From positions 27,586 through 91,585 of the forward strand of contig JAJRRB010000019.1 of NCBI GenBank assembly GCA_024279915.1: DNA of 64,000 nt, given 5' to 3'. The first letter of the stretch is position 1, and each line of letters begins with the position of its first letter. The position numbers and the translations under genes are program-made. Of this stretch, positions 41,432-50,961 are shown piece after piece. Under the pieces are notes generated by a model. It saw only the letters and a program-made list of their open reading frames with translations, was not told the origin of the DNA and made no database searches. Source of the stretch: Deltaproteobacteria bacterium. GTDB taxonomy: Bacteria > Desulfobacterota > Desulfuromonadia > Desulfuromonadales > BM103.

Positions 41432-41476
41432 CTGAGAGACTGTCGGGAGATCAATGAGCGGGCTGAAATGAAGGTG

Positions 41477-42823
41477 TTAATCGTTCAGTTTACGCTGGAT
41501 TGTTTTACGGTTGATGCCGAGAATTTCGGCGGCCCGCACCCGGTTGCCTTCGCAGCGGTTGAGAATGTGCCGGATGTAGTCCAGCTCGATCTCCTCAAGG
41601 TTTTTGTCGTCGGGCAGGGCGTAGCGGTTTGCCGGGCGGATCTGTTGGCGCATTGGTTCCGGTAAGTCGTCGAGCTGCACCGTTTCGCCTTCGCAGATAT
41701 AGACACAGCGTTCAACCAGGCTCTGCAACTCTCGAACATTACCGGGCCAGGAGTAATCAACCAGCGCTCGCAGAACTTCTGGCGGGAAGAAGATATCCCG
41801 TCCCTGCGCGGCATGCTGTGCGACAAAAGTTTCAACCAGCAGCGGGATGTCCTCGCGCCGCTGCCGAAGCGGCGGCAGCTGAATCTGAAAGGTCGCAAGG
41901 CGATAGAAAATGTCTTCGCGAAAGTCACCTTTTTGGGCCGCAATGTGCAGGTCGCGGTTGGTCGCGGAAACGATGCGCACATCAAAGGTGACATCACTGG
42001 TACTGCCGACGGGTCGAACTCGCCGCTCCTGAATCGCCCGCAACAGCTTGGCCTGAAGCGCCGGAGGCATTTCACCAATCTCATCCAGAAACAGGGTACC
42101 GCCGTCAGCAGCGACAAACAGCCCCTGTTTTTTTTCCTGCGCACCGGTAAAAGCGCCGCGCGCGTGACCGAAAAGCTCACTTTCCAGCAACCCTCCTGGA
42201 ATTGAAGCGCAGTTGATCGGCACGAAGGGTCCATCCTTACGCAACGATTCACGATGAATGGCCCGGGCGACCAGCTCCTTACCTGTGCCGGTTTCCCCCT
42301 CAATCAAAACACTGCCCTCGGCAGGAGCCACTTTCTCGATCAGAGAGAAAACCTGTTGCATCGCTGCACTCTTGCCAAGAATCTGTTGAAAACGATGCGG
42401 ACGAGTAGCGAGGTCTTCCAGTTCCTTAACCCGGCGCCGCATACGAAGTTCCCGTTCGGCCCGCTTCACCGCGATCAGGATCTGTTCCATCTTGAACGGT
42501 TTGATAATGTAATCGTAGGCCCCTTTGTCGATGAAACCAATGGTATTGTTGATGTCACCAAAGGCGGTAATCAAAATCACAAAAGGGGAGAAGCCTTTGC
42601 AGCTTTTGATTTGTTCAAGCAGGCCAACTCCATCCATGCCGGGCATCTTGATGTCGGTGATAACCAGGTGAAACTCACGGCTAGCCAGGCGTTCAAGGGC
42701 TTCATCCGCAGAGGCTGCTGTTGCTGTTCGGTAACCTTGCTCTGAGAGAATCTCCTGCAGAAAGTCACGCATATCCTCATGGTCATCAACAACCAGAATC
42801 TCCATATCCGGACGAATTTTCAT
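41477..42823 (-). CDS. NtrC-family sigma-54 response regulator
   Basis: 448 residues. Receiver (1-120) with D13-D14, phosphoacceptor D57 (LVITDIKMPGMDG) and Lys in IIKPF. AAA+ domain with Walker A GETGTGKELVAR, GAFTGA loop that contacts sigma-54, Walker B GGTLFLDEIGE and the arginine-finger region. Fis-type helix-turn-helix at the end (NRVRAAEILGINRKTIQRKL). It starts 3 bases after its kinase. The ccm operon with its sigma-54 promoter lies immediately downstream, hence the likely target. Confidence 0.93.
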   Translation of the reverse strand: MKIRPDMEILVVDDHEDMRDFLQEILSEQGYRTATAASADEALERLASREFHLVITDIKMPGMDGVGLLEQIKSCKGFSPFVILITAFGDINNTIGFIDKGAYDYIIKPFKMEQILIAVKRAERELRMRRRVKELEDLATRPHRFQQILGKSAAMQQVFSLIEKVAPAEGSVLIEGETGTGKELVARAIHRESLRKDGPFVPINCASIPGGLLESELFGHARGAFTGAQEKKQGLFVAADGGTLFLDEIGEMPPALQAKLLRAIQERRVRPVGSTSDVTFDVRIVSATNRDLHIAAQKGDFREDIFYRLATFQIQLPPLRQRREDIPLLVETFVAQHAAQGRDIFFPPEVLRALVDYSWPGNVRELQSLVERCVYICEGETVQLDDLPEPMRQQIRPANRYALPDDKNLEEIELDYIRHILNRCEGNRVRAAEILGINRKTIQRKLND

Positions 42824-42826
42824 TGG

Positions 42827-44323
42827 CTAGCCATCCCTGTTTAAAGACCGCGGTTCTGCCAGTGTTTCCATACCTGATTCTCTGGGCAGGGTGATGACGA
42901 AGCGGACGCCACCCTCAGTTGGTGCCTCGACCCTGATCTCGCCGTCATGTTCTTCAATAATATTGGCGACAATGAAGAGTCCCAGCCCGGTGCCCTCACC
43001 GACCTGCTTGGTGGTGAAGAATGGGTCAAAAATTCGTGAGCGCTGCTCCTCGGGTATCCCCGGGCCACTATCTTCGTAGACGATCCGCAGTCTGCGCTGT
43101 TCATCCTCTGCAACACTGATACGGATGGTTCCGGCTCCTTCGATAGCCTGAAAAGAGTTGAGAATCAGGTTGACGAACAGGTGCTGCAGGGCGTTGCCGT
43201 CACCAATCATCTGGTCTTCTGCAAGATCGAGGCTGAGGGTAATTTCATCGCGGCTTCGTTTTGAGCGAAGCATACAGAGGGAGAAAGCTTCCTTGATCGG
43301 ACGTTGCAGGGAGAGTGGGGCAAAAGCCTGTTCGCCCTTGCGGGAAAAGGCCAATAGCCGTTCGATCAGAGTGGTGATGTTCTCGCTCTGCTGAACGATA
43401 GTCGCTAAAGATTTACACGAGGGATCGTCTTTGCCCAATTTGGAAATCAGATGTTCAGCACGACCGCTGATGACGTTGAGCGGAGTGCCGATTTCATGAG
43501 CGAGGCCAGAACTAAGCTGACCGATGGAGGCGAGTTTCTCAGCGTGTCGCAGACCTTTCTCCAGTTGCAACTTTTCTTGATAGAAGCGGTCCCGCTTGCT
43601 GTTTTGCTCTTCGAGCTGTTCCGCCATGCGATTGAGTTCATCGGTCAGTCGGTCAAGCTCGACCACCCCGCTCGGCTCAACCCGGGAGCTGAAGTCACCG
43701 GCGCCGAGCTGGCGAGCGGCGTCAATCAAGCGCTGCATTGGCTGGGTGATGTTCCAACGGGCGATGAGGATGATCAGCGTACCGAGTCCAACGGCAAGGG
43801 CTACAGTAAAAAACAGAAAGCGCCGGGTGGTTCCAGCCAGAGTCTGGTTGATCTGCTGCAACGGCAGAACAACCTCCAATGCCCCTTGCCGTGTGTCTCC
43901 AGGGCCACTGACAGGAACGACGATGGAAAAAAACTGGTCAACGCCACTTTCAAAAAAATCTTCCAGACCTTCTTCCGTAAGGGCCTGTAAGTCGATCCGT
44001 TTTTGCGGTAAAGGCAGCGGATTGCAGTGGGCACAGGCAACCCCCACCGGAGCCCCCTCTCGATCATAGAAACGGAGCATTGGCGGAGGGGTCCACTCGC
44101 GTGGTGAGATATCAGACAAGATTTTGTCGAGATCGACTGATGGATCGCCTGGGTGATAAAAGCGTAGCATCGCCGTCAGCGAGCGAGCCATCAGACGAGC
44201 CTCTGAGCGGAGACCGGCGAGCAAATGGTTGCGCTCATCCTGGATCGACACATAGCCGAGAGCGGCAGAGGCGACAGCGATCAATGTGAAGAGATAAAGG
44301 AATATCCGGGTTGCGATGCGCAT
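42827..44323 (-). CDS. Sensor histidine kinase of the NtrC-type pair
   Basis: 498 residues. TM1 about 7-26, periplasmic sensor domain 27-165, TM2 170-190, HAMP 190-243, HisKA with H276 (LSSGLAHEIGTPLNVISG), and HATPase with NLILNSFQAIEGAGT, EDSGPGIPEEQ and GTGLGLFIVANI. The sensor part carries a CxxC pair (CAHC, residues 97-100) in VGVACAHCNPLPLPQK. This may sense thiol redox, metal or heme; inference only. Signals to the regulator encoded 3 bases downstream. Confidence 0.91.
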   Translation of the reverse strand: MRIATRIFLYLFTLIAVASAALGYVSIQDERNHLLAGLRSEARLMARSLTAMLRFYHPGDPSVDLDKILSDISPREWTPPPMLRFYDREGAPVGVACAHCNPLPLPQKRIDLQALTEEGLEDFFESGVDQFFSIVVPVSGPGDTRQGALEVVLPLQQINQTLAGTTRRFLFFTVALAVGLGTLIILIARWNITQPMQRLIDAARQLGAGDFSSRVEPSGVVELDRLTDELNRMAEQLEEQNSKRDRFYQEKLQLEKGLRHAEKLASIGQLSSGLAHEIGTPLNVISGRAEHLISKLGKDDPSCKSLATIVQQSENITTLIERLLAFSRKGEQAFAPLSLQRPIKEAFSLCMLRSKRSRDEITLSLDLAEDQMIGDGNALQHLFVNLILNSFQAIEGAGTIRISVAEDEQRRLRIVYEDSGPGIPEEQRSRIFDPFFTTKQVGEGTGLGLFIVANIIEEHDGEIRVEAPTEGGVRFVITLPRESGMETLAEPRSLNRDG

Positions 44324-44469
44324 TCAGTCAGCCTGATGATCTTCGGAGGATATTGACCATTAAAAATTCATCGTAATGGTTTCCGAATAAAAAGTCATCC
44401 CAAAGGTCTTTAGGAGCAGTGGATGCCTCCGAACGACAGATCATCAACTTACTCGCTAAGACATATTTT

Positions 44470-44497
44470 TTGCCCCGTAGCGCTTTTGTGTTATAAC
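44470..44497 (+). promoter_or_regulatory. Possible sigma-70 promoter of rimO
   Basis: TTGCCC (44470-44475), 16-base spacer, TATAAC (44492-44497), about 65 bases before rimO. A 12-bp palindrome GAAGAATTCTTC follows at 44511-44522. Confidence 0.4.
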
Positions 44498-44561
44498 TCG
44501 CCGGATATTAGAAGAATTCTTCACATTAAGGTCTTTACTGTATCTCCACGGAGGAACCCTC

Positions 44562-45899
44562 TTGAGCAAATATAATGTCAGTCTGGTCAGTCTCGGCTGT
44601 CCGACAAACCTGGTGGACGCCGAAGTCATGCTAGGTCACCTGCCAGCCGACCGCTTCGCTATTGTCACTGATGATAGTCAGGCGGATATTATCGTGGTCA
44701 ACACCTGTGCTTTTATCCGTGAGGCTCAGGAAGAATCAGTAGAGACGATCCTGGAAGTCGCTGATCACAAGAAGAACGGCCGTTGCAAACTGTTGATCGT
44801 CAGTGGCTGTCTGCCGCAACGCTATCAGGACGAACTGGCAAAAGACCTTCCCGAGGTTGATTTTTTCATGGGTACGGCAGATGCTCCACGCATCCTCGAA
44901 CTGCTTGACAACCATCTTCAAGGCGAGCAGCCACAGGAGATCGGCCTGCCAGATTATCTTTATGACCACACCACCCCGCGGGTCACCTCGTCACCTTTCT
45001 ACTCAGCTTATGTCAAAATTGCCGAAGGCTGCGCCAATCACTGTTCCTACTGCGTCATTCCGAGCATTCGCGGTACTTTGCGTTCACGCAGTATTCCCTC
45101 GGTGGTTGCCGAGGTCGAACGGTTGGTCGAAGGTGGAGTCAAGGAGATCAACCTGATCGCTCAGGATGTCACGGCCTTTGGTGCCGAACAGGGCAACGGA
45201 CCTGAATTAACGGCTTTGCTGCGTGAGCTGGTAAAAATTGACGGTCTGGTCTGGCTGCGTCTGCTCTATGCTTATCCGGACGGTATCACCGACGAGCTGC
45301 TCGACATGATTGCTGCGGAAGATAAAATCTGCAATTACCTCGATCTGCCGATCCAACACATTGACGACCATATTCTGGCTGCTATGAACCGCCGGATTGA
45401 TGAAGCCGGCATTCGTGCTCTTCTGGAGCGCATCCGCACGCGCATTCCGGATATTACCCTGCGGACCTCGTTGATCGTCGGCTTTCCAGGTGAGACAGAT
45501 GAGCAATTCAGCAAAGTTCTTGCTTTTGTCGAAGAGGGACATTTCGAACGGCTTGGGGTTTTTCGTTATTCTCGTGAGGAGGGTACACCTGCTGCGAAGC
45601 TTGAGAAACAAGTTTCTGCACGTACCAAAATGTCACGCTACAAGCGCCTTATGAATGCCCAATCACGAGTTGCGTTCAGTAAGAATCTAACGTTAAAGGG
45701 TCGTATCGAACCGGTTCTGGTGGAAGGCTACAGTGAGGAGACCGAACTGCTGTTGCGCGGACGTAGCATCCGTCAGGCGCCGGACGTTGATGGCCTCGTC
45801 TACATCACCGCTGGTCAGGCCGATGTCGGCGACATTGTCGACCTCAAAATCACCGACACCTCCGAATATGATCTGATCGGCGAAATCTGCGAGAAATAG
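44562..45899 (+). CDS. rimO: Ribosomal protein S12 methylthiotransferase RimO
   Basis: 445 residues from a TTG start with GGAGGA upstream. RimO adds a methylthio group to Asp88 of ribosomal protein S12. UPF0004 domain with cluster cysteines in [23 protein letters not shown] and VSGCLPQR. Radical SAM domain with [11 protein letters not shown] (CxxxCxxC) and a C-terminal TRAM domain ([23 protein letters not shown]). Length normal. Confidence 0.95.
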   Translation: MSKYNVSLVSLGCPTNLVDAEVMLGHLPADRFAIVTDDSQADIIVVNTCAFIREAQEESVETILEVADHKKNGRCKLLIVSGCLPQRYQDELAKDLPEVDFFMGTADAPRILELLDNHLQGEQPQEIGLPDYLYDHTTPRVTSSPFYSAYVKIAEGCANHCSYCVIPSIRGTLRSRSIPSVVAEVERLVEGGVKEINLIAQDVTAFGAEQGNGPELTALLRELVKIDGLVWLRLLYAYPDGITDELLDMIAAEDKICNYLDLPIQHIDDHILAAMNRRIDEAGIRALLERIRTRIPDITLRTSLIVGFPGETDEQFSKVLAFVEEGHFERLGVFRYSREEGTPAAKLEKQVSARTKMSRYKRLMNAQSRVAFSKNLTLKGRIEPVLVEGYSEETELLLRGRSIRQAPDVDGLVYITAGQADVGDIVDLKITDTSEYDLIGEICEK

Positions 45900-45901
45900 C
45901 C

Positions 45902-46915
45902 TTGCCCTGGAACCGCCCCCTGATTATTGGCCTCCTCGTCGTGCTGCTGGCAATAAGCTGGTGGCGTCTGCTGCCTGATGATCAAGAAATTCGTCGCAGT
46001 CAACTGTTGATGGGTACGGTTGTGGAAATCGTGGTCGGGGGAGAGAGTAGCGACAAGCTGGAAGCTGCTGTCGATGCTGCCGTTGCCGAGATGACCAGGT
46101 TGGACCAGCTGCTCAGTAGACACCATCAAAAAAGTGACCTCTCCCGTCTTTCCCGGAGTGACACCGGCACTGAAGTCAACGTTGAGACCGCTGAAGTGAT
46201 TACTCTCGGTCTGGATGTTGCCCAGCGTAGTGGCGGTGCCTTTGACCTGACTCTTGGCCGACTGAAAGTTCTCTGGGGTTTCGACCGGGAGAATCCGACC
46301 GTGCCGGATCAAGTCGCTTTGACTGCCGCCCTGGAAGGCATCGGGCCGACAGCCCTCTCTCTGCAAGGGCAAGAAGTCAACAAACGGTCGTTACAGTTGC
46401 AGGTTGATCTTGGTGGGATTGCCAAAGGTTATGCTGTTGATCGGGCGATTGCCGTGCTTAAAGAGCACGGGGTGACCAGCGCCGCAGTCAACGCTGGCGG
46501 CGATATGTATCTTCTGGGCCTGCATTCAGAGCTTCAAGGACGTCCAGAGCGCCCCTGGCGCATCGGTATCCAACACCCACGTCACAAAGAGACTCTGCTC
46601 GAAACTGTTCAGGTGAGTGATCGTGCTGTGGTCACTTCCGGCGATTATGAGCGTTTTTTTGAAGAGGATGGAGTTCGTTATCATCACATCTTCGATCCAC
46701 AGACCGGTCTTCCGGCTCGGGGCTGTCAGAGTGTGACCATTATTGCTGACAGCGTTGCTCTGGCGGATGCCCTGGCCACAGCGGTTTTTGTCCTGGGTCC
46801 GGCAGCAGGTCTACAACTTCTGACACAATACCCCACAGCAGAAGGATTGGTCGTTGCTGCTGATGGCACCTTGCACAGCAGCTCCGGTTGGACAAACTAT
46901 CGGGTTACGCCATGA
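45902..46915 (+). CDS. apbE: FAD:protein FMN transferase ApbE
   Basis: 337 residues from a TTG start, 2 bases after rimO. N-terminal TM/signal anchor (8-24), no lipobox. Markers LLMGTVVEIVVGG, AVDLGGIAKGYAVD (written VDLGGIAKGYAVDRAI), NAGGDMYLLG and the metal-site segment HHIFDPQTGLPARGCQSVTIIAD are all present. It attaches FMN to Thr of targets such as NqrB and NqrC (their nqrB and nqrC genes lie at 62-64 kb) on the outer face of the membrane. Confidence 0.94.
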   Translation: MPWNRPLIIGLLVVLLAISWWRLLPDDQEIRRSQLLMGTVVEIVVGGESSDKLEAAVDAAVAEMTRLDQLLSRHHQKSDLSRLSRSDTGTEVNVETAEVITLGLDVAQRSGGAFDLTLGRLKVLWGFDRENPTVPDQVALTAALEGIGPTALSLQGQEVNKRSLQLQVDLGGIAKGYAVDRAIAVLKEHGVTSAAVNAGGDMYLLGLHSELQGRPERPWRIGIQHPRHKETLLETVQVSDRAVVTSGDYERFFEEDGVRYHHIFDPQTGLPARGCQSVTIIADSVALADALATAVFVLGPAAGLQLLTQYPTAEGLVVAADGTLHSSSGWTNYRVTP

Positions 46916-47298
46916 AAACACCTTGGCAGGTTATGACCGGCAGTGACTGGTTGGTGGTCTTGTTTCTCCTGGGCGTATCGCTGGCAGGTATCGCCTGGGT
47001 AGCGACCGCACCAGAGGGCACCCAGGTGGTTGTCACCAGTGGTGGGAAGATCTGCTTTACTGCTTCTCTTGATCAGCCATACAGCGTCGATCTTGACGGC
47101 CCACTCGGCAAAACTCGTCTCGTAATAGACGATCAGGGCGCCCGTATCACCAATTCCCCCTGTCCACGTAAAATCTGTATCGCCATGGGCGTAGCCCGAC
47201 ACACGGGTGACCTGTTAGCCTGTGTGCCGAATCGTATTCTGGTCAGCATCGACAGCCCTGCCGGTGAGGAGGTGCCTTATGACTTGCTCAGCCGTTGA
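46912..47298 (+). CDS. NusG domain II-containing protein
   Basis: 128 residues from the ATG at 46912, overlapping apbE by 4 bases. One N-terminal TM helix (about 12-32), followed by the NusG_II fold (KICFTASLDQPYSVDLDGPLGKTRLVIDDQGARITNSPCPRKICIAMG). Two Cys in SPCPRKIC are typical. Found commonly next to Gx-type membrane proteins and ApbE in flavin-based electron transfer loci. Function not established. Confidence 0.85.
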   Translation: MKTPWQVMTGSDWLVVLFLLGVSLAGIAWVATAPEGTQVVVTSGGKICFTASLDQPYSVDLDGPLGKTRLVIDDQGARITNSPCPRKICIAMGVARHTGDLLACVPNRILVSIDSPAGEEVPYDLLSR

Positions 47299-47860
47299 TG
47301 TTGTAGAACTGGTTCGGGCCCGCCGCCAGGTCTTTCTGGCGCTTTTTATTGCCCTCGCAGTCTCTTTACACGTCCTGGAAACCCTGCTACCAACTCCCGT
47401 CCCCTGGCTGCGCCTCGGTCTGGCCAATATTATGACTCTGGCTGCGCTCTATCTTTATGACGGCCGCGCCGCATGGACCGTCAGCCTGGCCCGGGTTGGT
47501 ATTGGCGCTCTGTTACTCGGCAGACTTTTCAGCCCGGGATTCTGGTTGGCAGCAGCCGGTGCTATCGTGGCAACATCTGCTATGATTGTCATGTATCGTG
47601 TCGCTGGACGGCGTCTGAGTCCCATCGGCATTTCAGTCATTGGTGCGGCAGGCCATGCTTTGGGGCAAATCCTCGCTGCTCGTCTGCTGGTTATTCAACA
47701 CGAGGCAATCTGGCAGATCATGCCACTGTTTCTGTTCTTCACGATCTTATCCGGTATATTGACTGGTTGGCTGGCTGCTGGCCTGATTGAGCAACTAAGG
47801 CAACACCCGGCTTTTCAAACAGCAAAGGACACGGGCGGCAACAAATCCGCCGCTTATTAA
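47279..47860 (+). CDS. Gx transporter-like / heptaprenyl diphosphate synthase component I family
   Basis: 193 residues from the ATG at 47279 (GGAGG site upstream, overlapping the NusG_II gene). Five to six TM helices with the family start LHVLETLLPTPVPWLRLGLANIMTLAALYLYDG. Homologues are named for the Hpre_diP_synt_I domain or as Gx transporters. With ApbE and NusG_II it forms a three-gene unit often associated with Rnf/NQR-type or extracellular flavinylation systems. Proposed transport of a flavin or quinone-related compound is inference. Confidence 0.82.
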   Translation: MTCSAVDVVELVRARRQVFLALFIALAVSLHVLETLLPTPVPWLRLGLANIMTLAALYLYDGRAAWTVSLARVGIGALLLGRLFSPGFWLAAAGAIVATSAMIVMYRVAGRRLSPIGISVIGAAGHALGQILAARLLVIQHEAIWQIMPLFLFFTILSGILTGWLAAGLIEQLRQHPAFQTAKDTGGNKSAAY

Positions 47861-47910
47861 GATTTAGTGCCACGTCAATGACAAACTGACGTATCCAACG
47901 TGTTGTATTA

Positions 47911-47934
47911 TGTCATGTCATCATCGACATGACA
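47911..47934. other. Perfect inverted repeat after the ApbE operon
   Basis: TGTCATGTC and GACATGACA, 9 bp each around ATCATC. A second palindrome ACGTCA...TGACGT lies at about 47872-47893. No T tract. May be a terminator or an operator for the lipoprotein gene that starts 18 bases later. Confidence 0.45.
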
Positions 47935-47951
47935 CTAGAGAGGTTTTGTAG

Positions 47952-48404
47952 ATGAACCGATGGCGACTTCTTTTTGCAGGGATTACTCTTGGTACACTGT
48001 GCGCCTGCGCTGCACAGCCAGGAACGACTACCGTGGCCAAAGTGCCTTCCATCCAGGTCGAAAAGCTGCCCTGTGCAGAGGTTGGCGGTACTGATGCAGT
48101 GATGATTAGCTATCCGGCAGAAATAATTTATCGCAATGGTGCCGTGCTACCGAAAGAAACGGGTCTGGCGTGTCTTGGAACTCTGGCGGATTGGCTGAAT
48201 GGTACATCGCAAAGCCGCTGGCAGGTGACAGTAGCGGGTGAAGATGGGCACGGCTTTGACCCGTTGGAGCTGGCAGGCAAACGCCAGGAGCTTCTGCAGC
48301 GGTTTTTTTTCCGCAAGGGTCTTGAACTGACGGATTGGCAGTGGCAAACGGTTTCTGGACAAAGCGAGCAGTTACAATTTCTTGAAATTAAAGATTCGCT
48401 CTAA
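47952..48404 (+). CDS. Hypothetical lipoprotein
   Basis: 150 residues. Lipoprotein signal with Cys in TLCACAA at about residues 17-19. The rest is a mixed globular domain with no recognised motif, though DGHGFDPLELAGKRQELLQRFF resembles the C-terminal helix of OmpA-like peptidoglycan-binding domains (weakly). Convergent with hslO; the coding regions overlap by 17 bases. Ribosome site GAGAGG. Confidence 0.7.
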   Translation: MNRWRLLFAGITLGTLCACAAQPGTTTVAKVPSIQVEKLPCAEVGGTDAVMISYPAEIIYRNGAVLPKETGLACLGTLADWLNGTSQSRWQVTVAGEDGHGFDPLELAGKRQELLQRFFFRKGLELTDWQWQTVSGQSEQLQFLEIKDSL

Positions 48405-49260
48405 TCTCTTGCAGGGCCTGCTTGTCAACCGTGTAGGTCGACTTGCAATATTCACAGGTCACTTGAGTGTCACTGGGCTCCGCGATGAGATGGTCAATTT
48501 CATCGGCTCCCAGAGTGCGCAACAGGCTGAGTGTCTGCTGTTGGCTACAGCTACAGAGAAAAGATAAAGGTGTTGTGCCAAGCATCTGGTAGGGAAAATC
48601 TTGTAAAAGGCGTTCCACGATCATTTCGGGAGAGAGCCCCTGGCGCAGCAGGGTCGTCGTTGGGGGTAAAGAGCCAAGTCTTTCTGCAAGGCGATCTGCC
48701 AGAGCGTCGTCGGCATCAGGCATTAGCTGTACCAGGAACCCTCCAGCGGCAACAACTTCGGCCTGCTGCCCCAGTTCAACTCCCAGGGCGACACTTGACG
48801 GTGTTTGCTCCGAGGTGGTGAAATAGTGGGCGAGGTCTTCGGCAATTTCGCTGCTGACCAGCTGGACCATGCCCCGGTAAGGTTCTTTCAGATCAAGATC
48901 CTTGACGACATGTAGAAACCCGGCGCGACCAATGGCCCCGGCAACATCGAAACGATCGTCGCGAGGCGGCAAGCCTGCCACCGGCACTTTAACGGTTGCC
49001 CGCACGTGACCAAAGGCATCGGCTTCGGCCTGAAGTCGCTTTAAGGGGCCGTTGCCTTCGATGGTCAAGCCGATCCGCTGACGGTCTTTAAGCAGACTGC
49101 CCATGAGTGCAGCTGCCGTTGCCAGCCGACCAACGGCAACAGTCGCGGTCGGGTCGGTTTTTTGCTGCTGCCGCACGACCTCAACCAAGTTGGTGGTTGT
49201 GGCAACGCTAACGCGGATAGCACCATCGAGAGTCAGTACCCGAATCATATGATCAGACAT
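48388..49260 (-). CDS. hslO: Redox-regulated chaperone Hsp33
   Basis: 290 residues. N-terminal domain with family motifs GRLATAAALMGSLLKDRQRIGLTIEGNGPL and substrate region. C-terminal zinc/redox switch with CSCSQQQ (CxC) and CEYC (CxxC), where oxidation releases zinc and activates holdase activity. Full length. Strong ribosome site (AAGGAGA). Confidence 0.95.
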   Translation of the reverse strand: MSDHMIRVLTLDGAIRVSVATTTNLVEVVRQQQKTDPTATVAVGRLATAAALMGSLLKDRQRIGLTIEGNGPLKRLQAEADAFGHVRATVKVPVAGLPPRDDRFDVAGAIGRAGFLHVVKDLDLKEPYRGMVQLVSSEIAEDLAHYFTTSEQTPSSVALGVELGQQAEVVAAGGFLVQLMPDADDALADRLAERLGSLPPTTTLLRQGLSPEMIVERLLQDFPYQMLGTTPLSFLCSCSQQQTLSLLRTLGADEIDHLIAEPSDTQVTCEYCKSTYTVDKQALQEIRANL

Positions 49261-49349
49261 GGAAATCTCCTTAAATCGACAGGAATATTAGCCCAAAGCT
49301 GACGAGCGGTAAAGGATGATCAGCTGATAATTCATATTGAGAGAATATT

Positions 49350-50945
49350 ATGTTAGAAACTCTTCCCTGGTTGGCCTACCTGCTGCCGCCCCTGCTCGGT
49401 GCGCTGATCGGTTATGTGACCAACTACGTTGCCATCCGTATGCTTTTCAGGCCTTTGCACCCTTGGCACCTGTTCGGCATTCGTCTGCCCATGACGCCTG
49501 GAATTATCCCCGCCAAGCGCGGTGAGCTGGCTCAGCGCATGGGTGAGATGGTTGGCTCTCACCTGCTGACGGCTGAGGATGTCCGTCAAACTCTGAAAAA
49601 ACCGGCCTTCGAACGTGAACTGAAAGGGGCCGTCAATGATAAGCTCAGAGTTTTTCTCGATCGCGATCTTGGCTCGTTAGACAGTCTTGTCCCAGATAGC
49701 TACCAGAAGCGTTTTCGTGAACTGGTCACAACGCTGCAGAGCAAAGTGGTGGGGACAATAACCGACTACTTGTCCAGCAACGAGTTCGAACAGCATTTGC
49801 GTGATTTTATCCAGGAAAAAGGTGACGCACTGCTGGCGCGCGACCTGGAAAGTTTTCTGACCCCGGCCCGCTATCAGAGCTTGCAGAGCCATCTTGATAC
49901 GCGTTTGACCACAATTTTACATTCGCCAGAGGCTAGCAGAGCTATCGAACGGTTTGTCGATGAACGGCTGGAACGACTTGTACAAAGTGATCGTTCCCTG
50001 CGTGATCTGCTCCCGGAAGCTCTGGTTGAAGTTCTCCTGCAGCAGCTTGAACGCGAAGTGCCGCCGCTGCTGGAGCGTTTCGGTGGCATGCTCTACGACC
50101 CTGATTTTCGGCAACGTCTGGTAGAAAAGGGCCGACAGGGAATTGATGCTTTCCTCGATTCGTTGGGAGGTCTCGCCGGGCTTCTGAGCGGCTTTATGGA
50201 TCTGGAGCAGCTTTACGATAAAATCCCTGGTTTCCTAGATAAGGCTGGCGAAGAAGTTTCTCACTGGCTGCGTGAAGAGAAAACCCAGCAGCAGGTTGCT
50301 GCTATGCTGCGTGAACGTATTGAAGGTTTGCTGGATAAACCTTTGAGTGGATTCCTGGAAAAAGCACCCTACGAAAAGGTGGCCGGAGCCAGGCGTTATA
50401 TCAGTGAATGTTCTGTCGAAGTCGTGCAAAGTCGACGGACCACAGATCTGTTGCTCGGTTTTGCCGATAAAGGTTTGCAGCAGGTCAAGGACCGTTCGTT
50501 TCGTAGCCTGCTTGATGAGAACCTGCCTGCTGCTGGTGTAGAACAAATACAAAATAGTCTGAGTGACAGGCTGCTTAAAATGGCCAGATCCGCCGAAGCA
50601 GCGACAGCCATTGACGCTGTGATCAAAGACAAATTGGACGTCTGGATGTTCCACCGTCCTTTAGGTCGACTGGCAGAACGTTTGCCCGCAGATGTCCTTG
50701 AAGAACTGGAAGATGGTCTCTACCGCCAGGTTGGTGAGGTTTTGCAAAAAGAAGTGCCGCCGCTGATCGAAACTCTCAACGTTAAGCGCATGGTGGAAGA
50801 CAAAGTCAACCAGCTTGATATCCTTCAGGTCGAAGGCTTGTTGATGGGACTCATGCAGGAACAGTTTAAATATATCAATCTGTTCGGAGCCCTTCTTGGT
50901 TTCCTGATCGGTTTACTCAATCTTGCTGTCCTGTGGATAGCTTGA
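49350..50945 (+). CDS. DUF445 family membrane protein
   Basis: 531 residues. N-terminal TM with the DUF445 start PPLLGALIGYVTNYVAIRMLFRPLHP, a long helical region (60-500), and a C-terminal TM (LFGALLGFLIGLLNLAVLWIA). DUF445 (YheB/YjiN group) proteins are broadly conserved; function unknown. Followed by the malonyl-CoA decarboxylase gene after 16 bases. Confidence 0.88.
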   Translation: MLETLPWLAYLLPPLLGALIGYVTNYVAIRMLFRPLHPWHLFGIRLPMTPGIIPAKRGELAQRMGEMVGSHLLTAEDVRQTLKKPAFERELKGAVNDKLRVFLDRDLGSLDSLVPDSYQKRFRELVTTLQSKVVGTITDYLSSNEFEQHLRDFIQEKGDALLARDLESFLTPARYQSLQSHLDTRLTTILHSPEASRAIERFVDERLERLVQSDRSLRDLLPEALVEVLLQQLEREVPPLLERFGGMLYDPDFRQRLVEKGRQGIDAFLDSLGGLAGLLSGFMDLEQLYDKIPGFLDKAGEEVSHWLREEKTQQQVAAMLRERIEGLLDKPLSGFLEKAPYEKVAGARRYISECSVEVVQSRRTTDLLLGFADKGLQQVKDRSFRSLLDENLPAAGVEQIQNSLSDRLLKMARSAEAATAIDAVIKDKLDVWMFHRPLGRLAERLPADVLEELEDGLYRQVGEVLQKEVPPLIETLNVKRMVEDKVNQLDILQVEGLLMGLMQEQFKYINLFGALLGFLIGLLNLAVLWIA

Positions 50946-50961
50946 GGTAAGGACACTTTCA

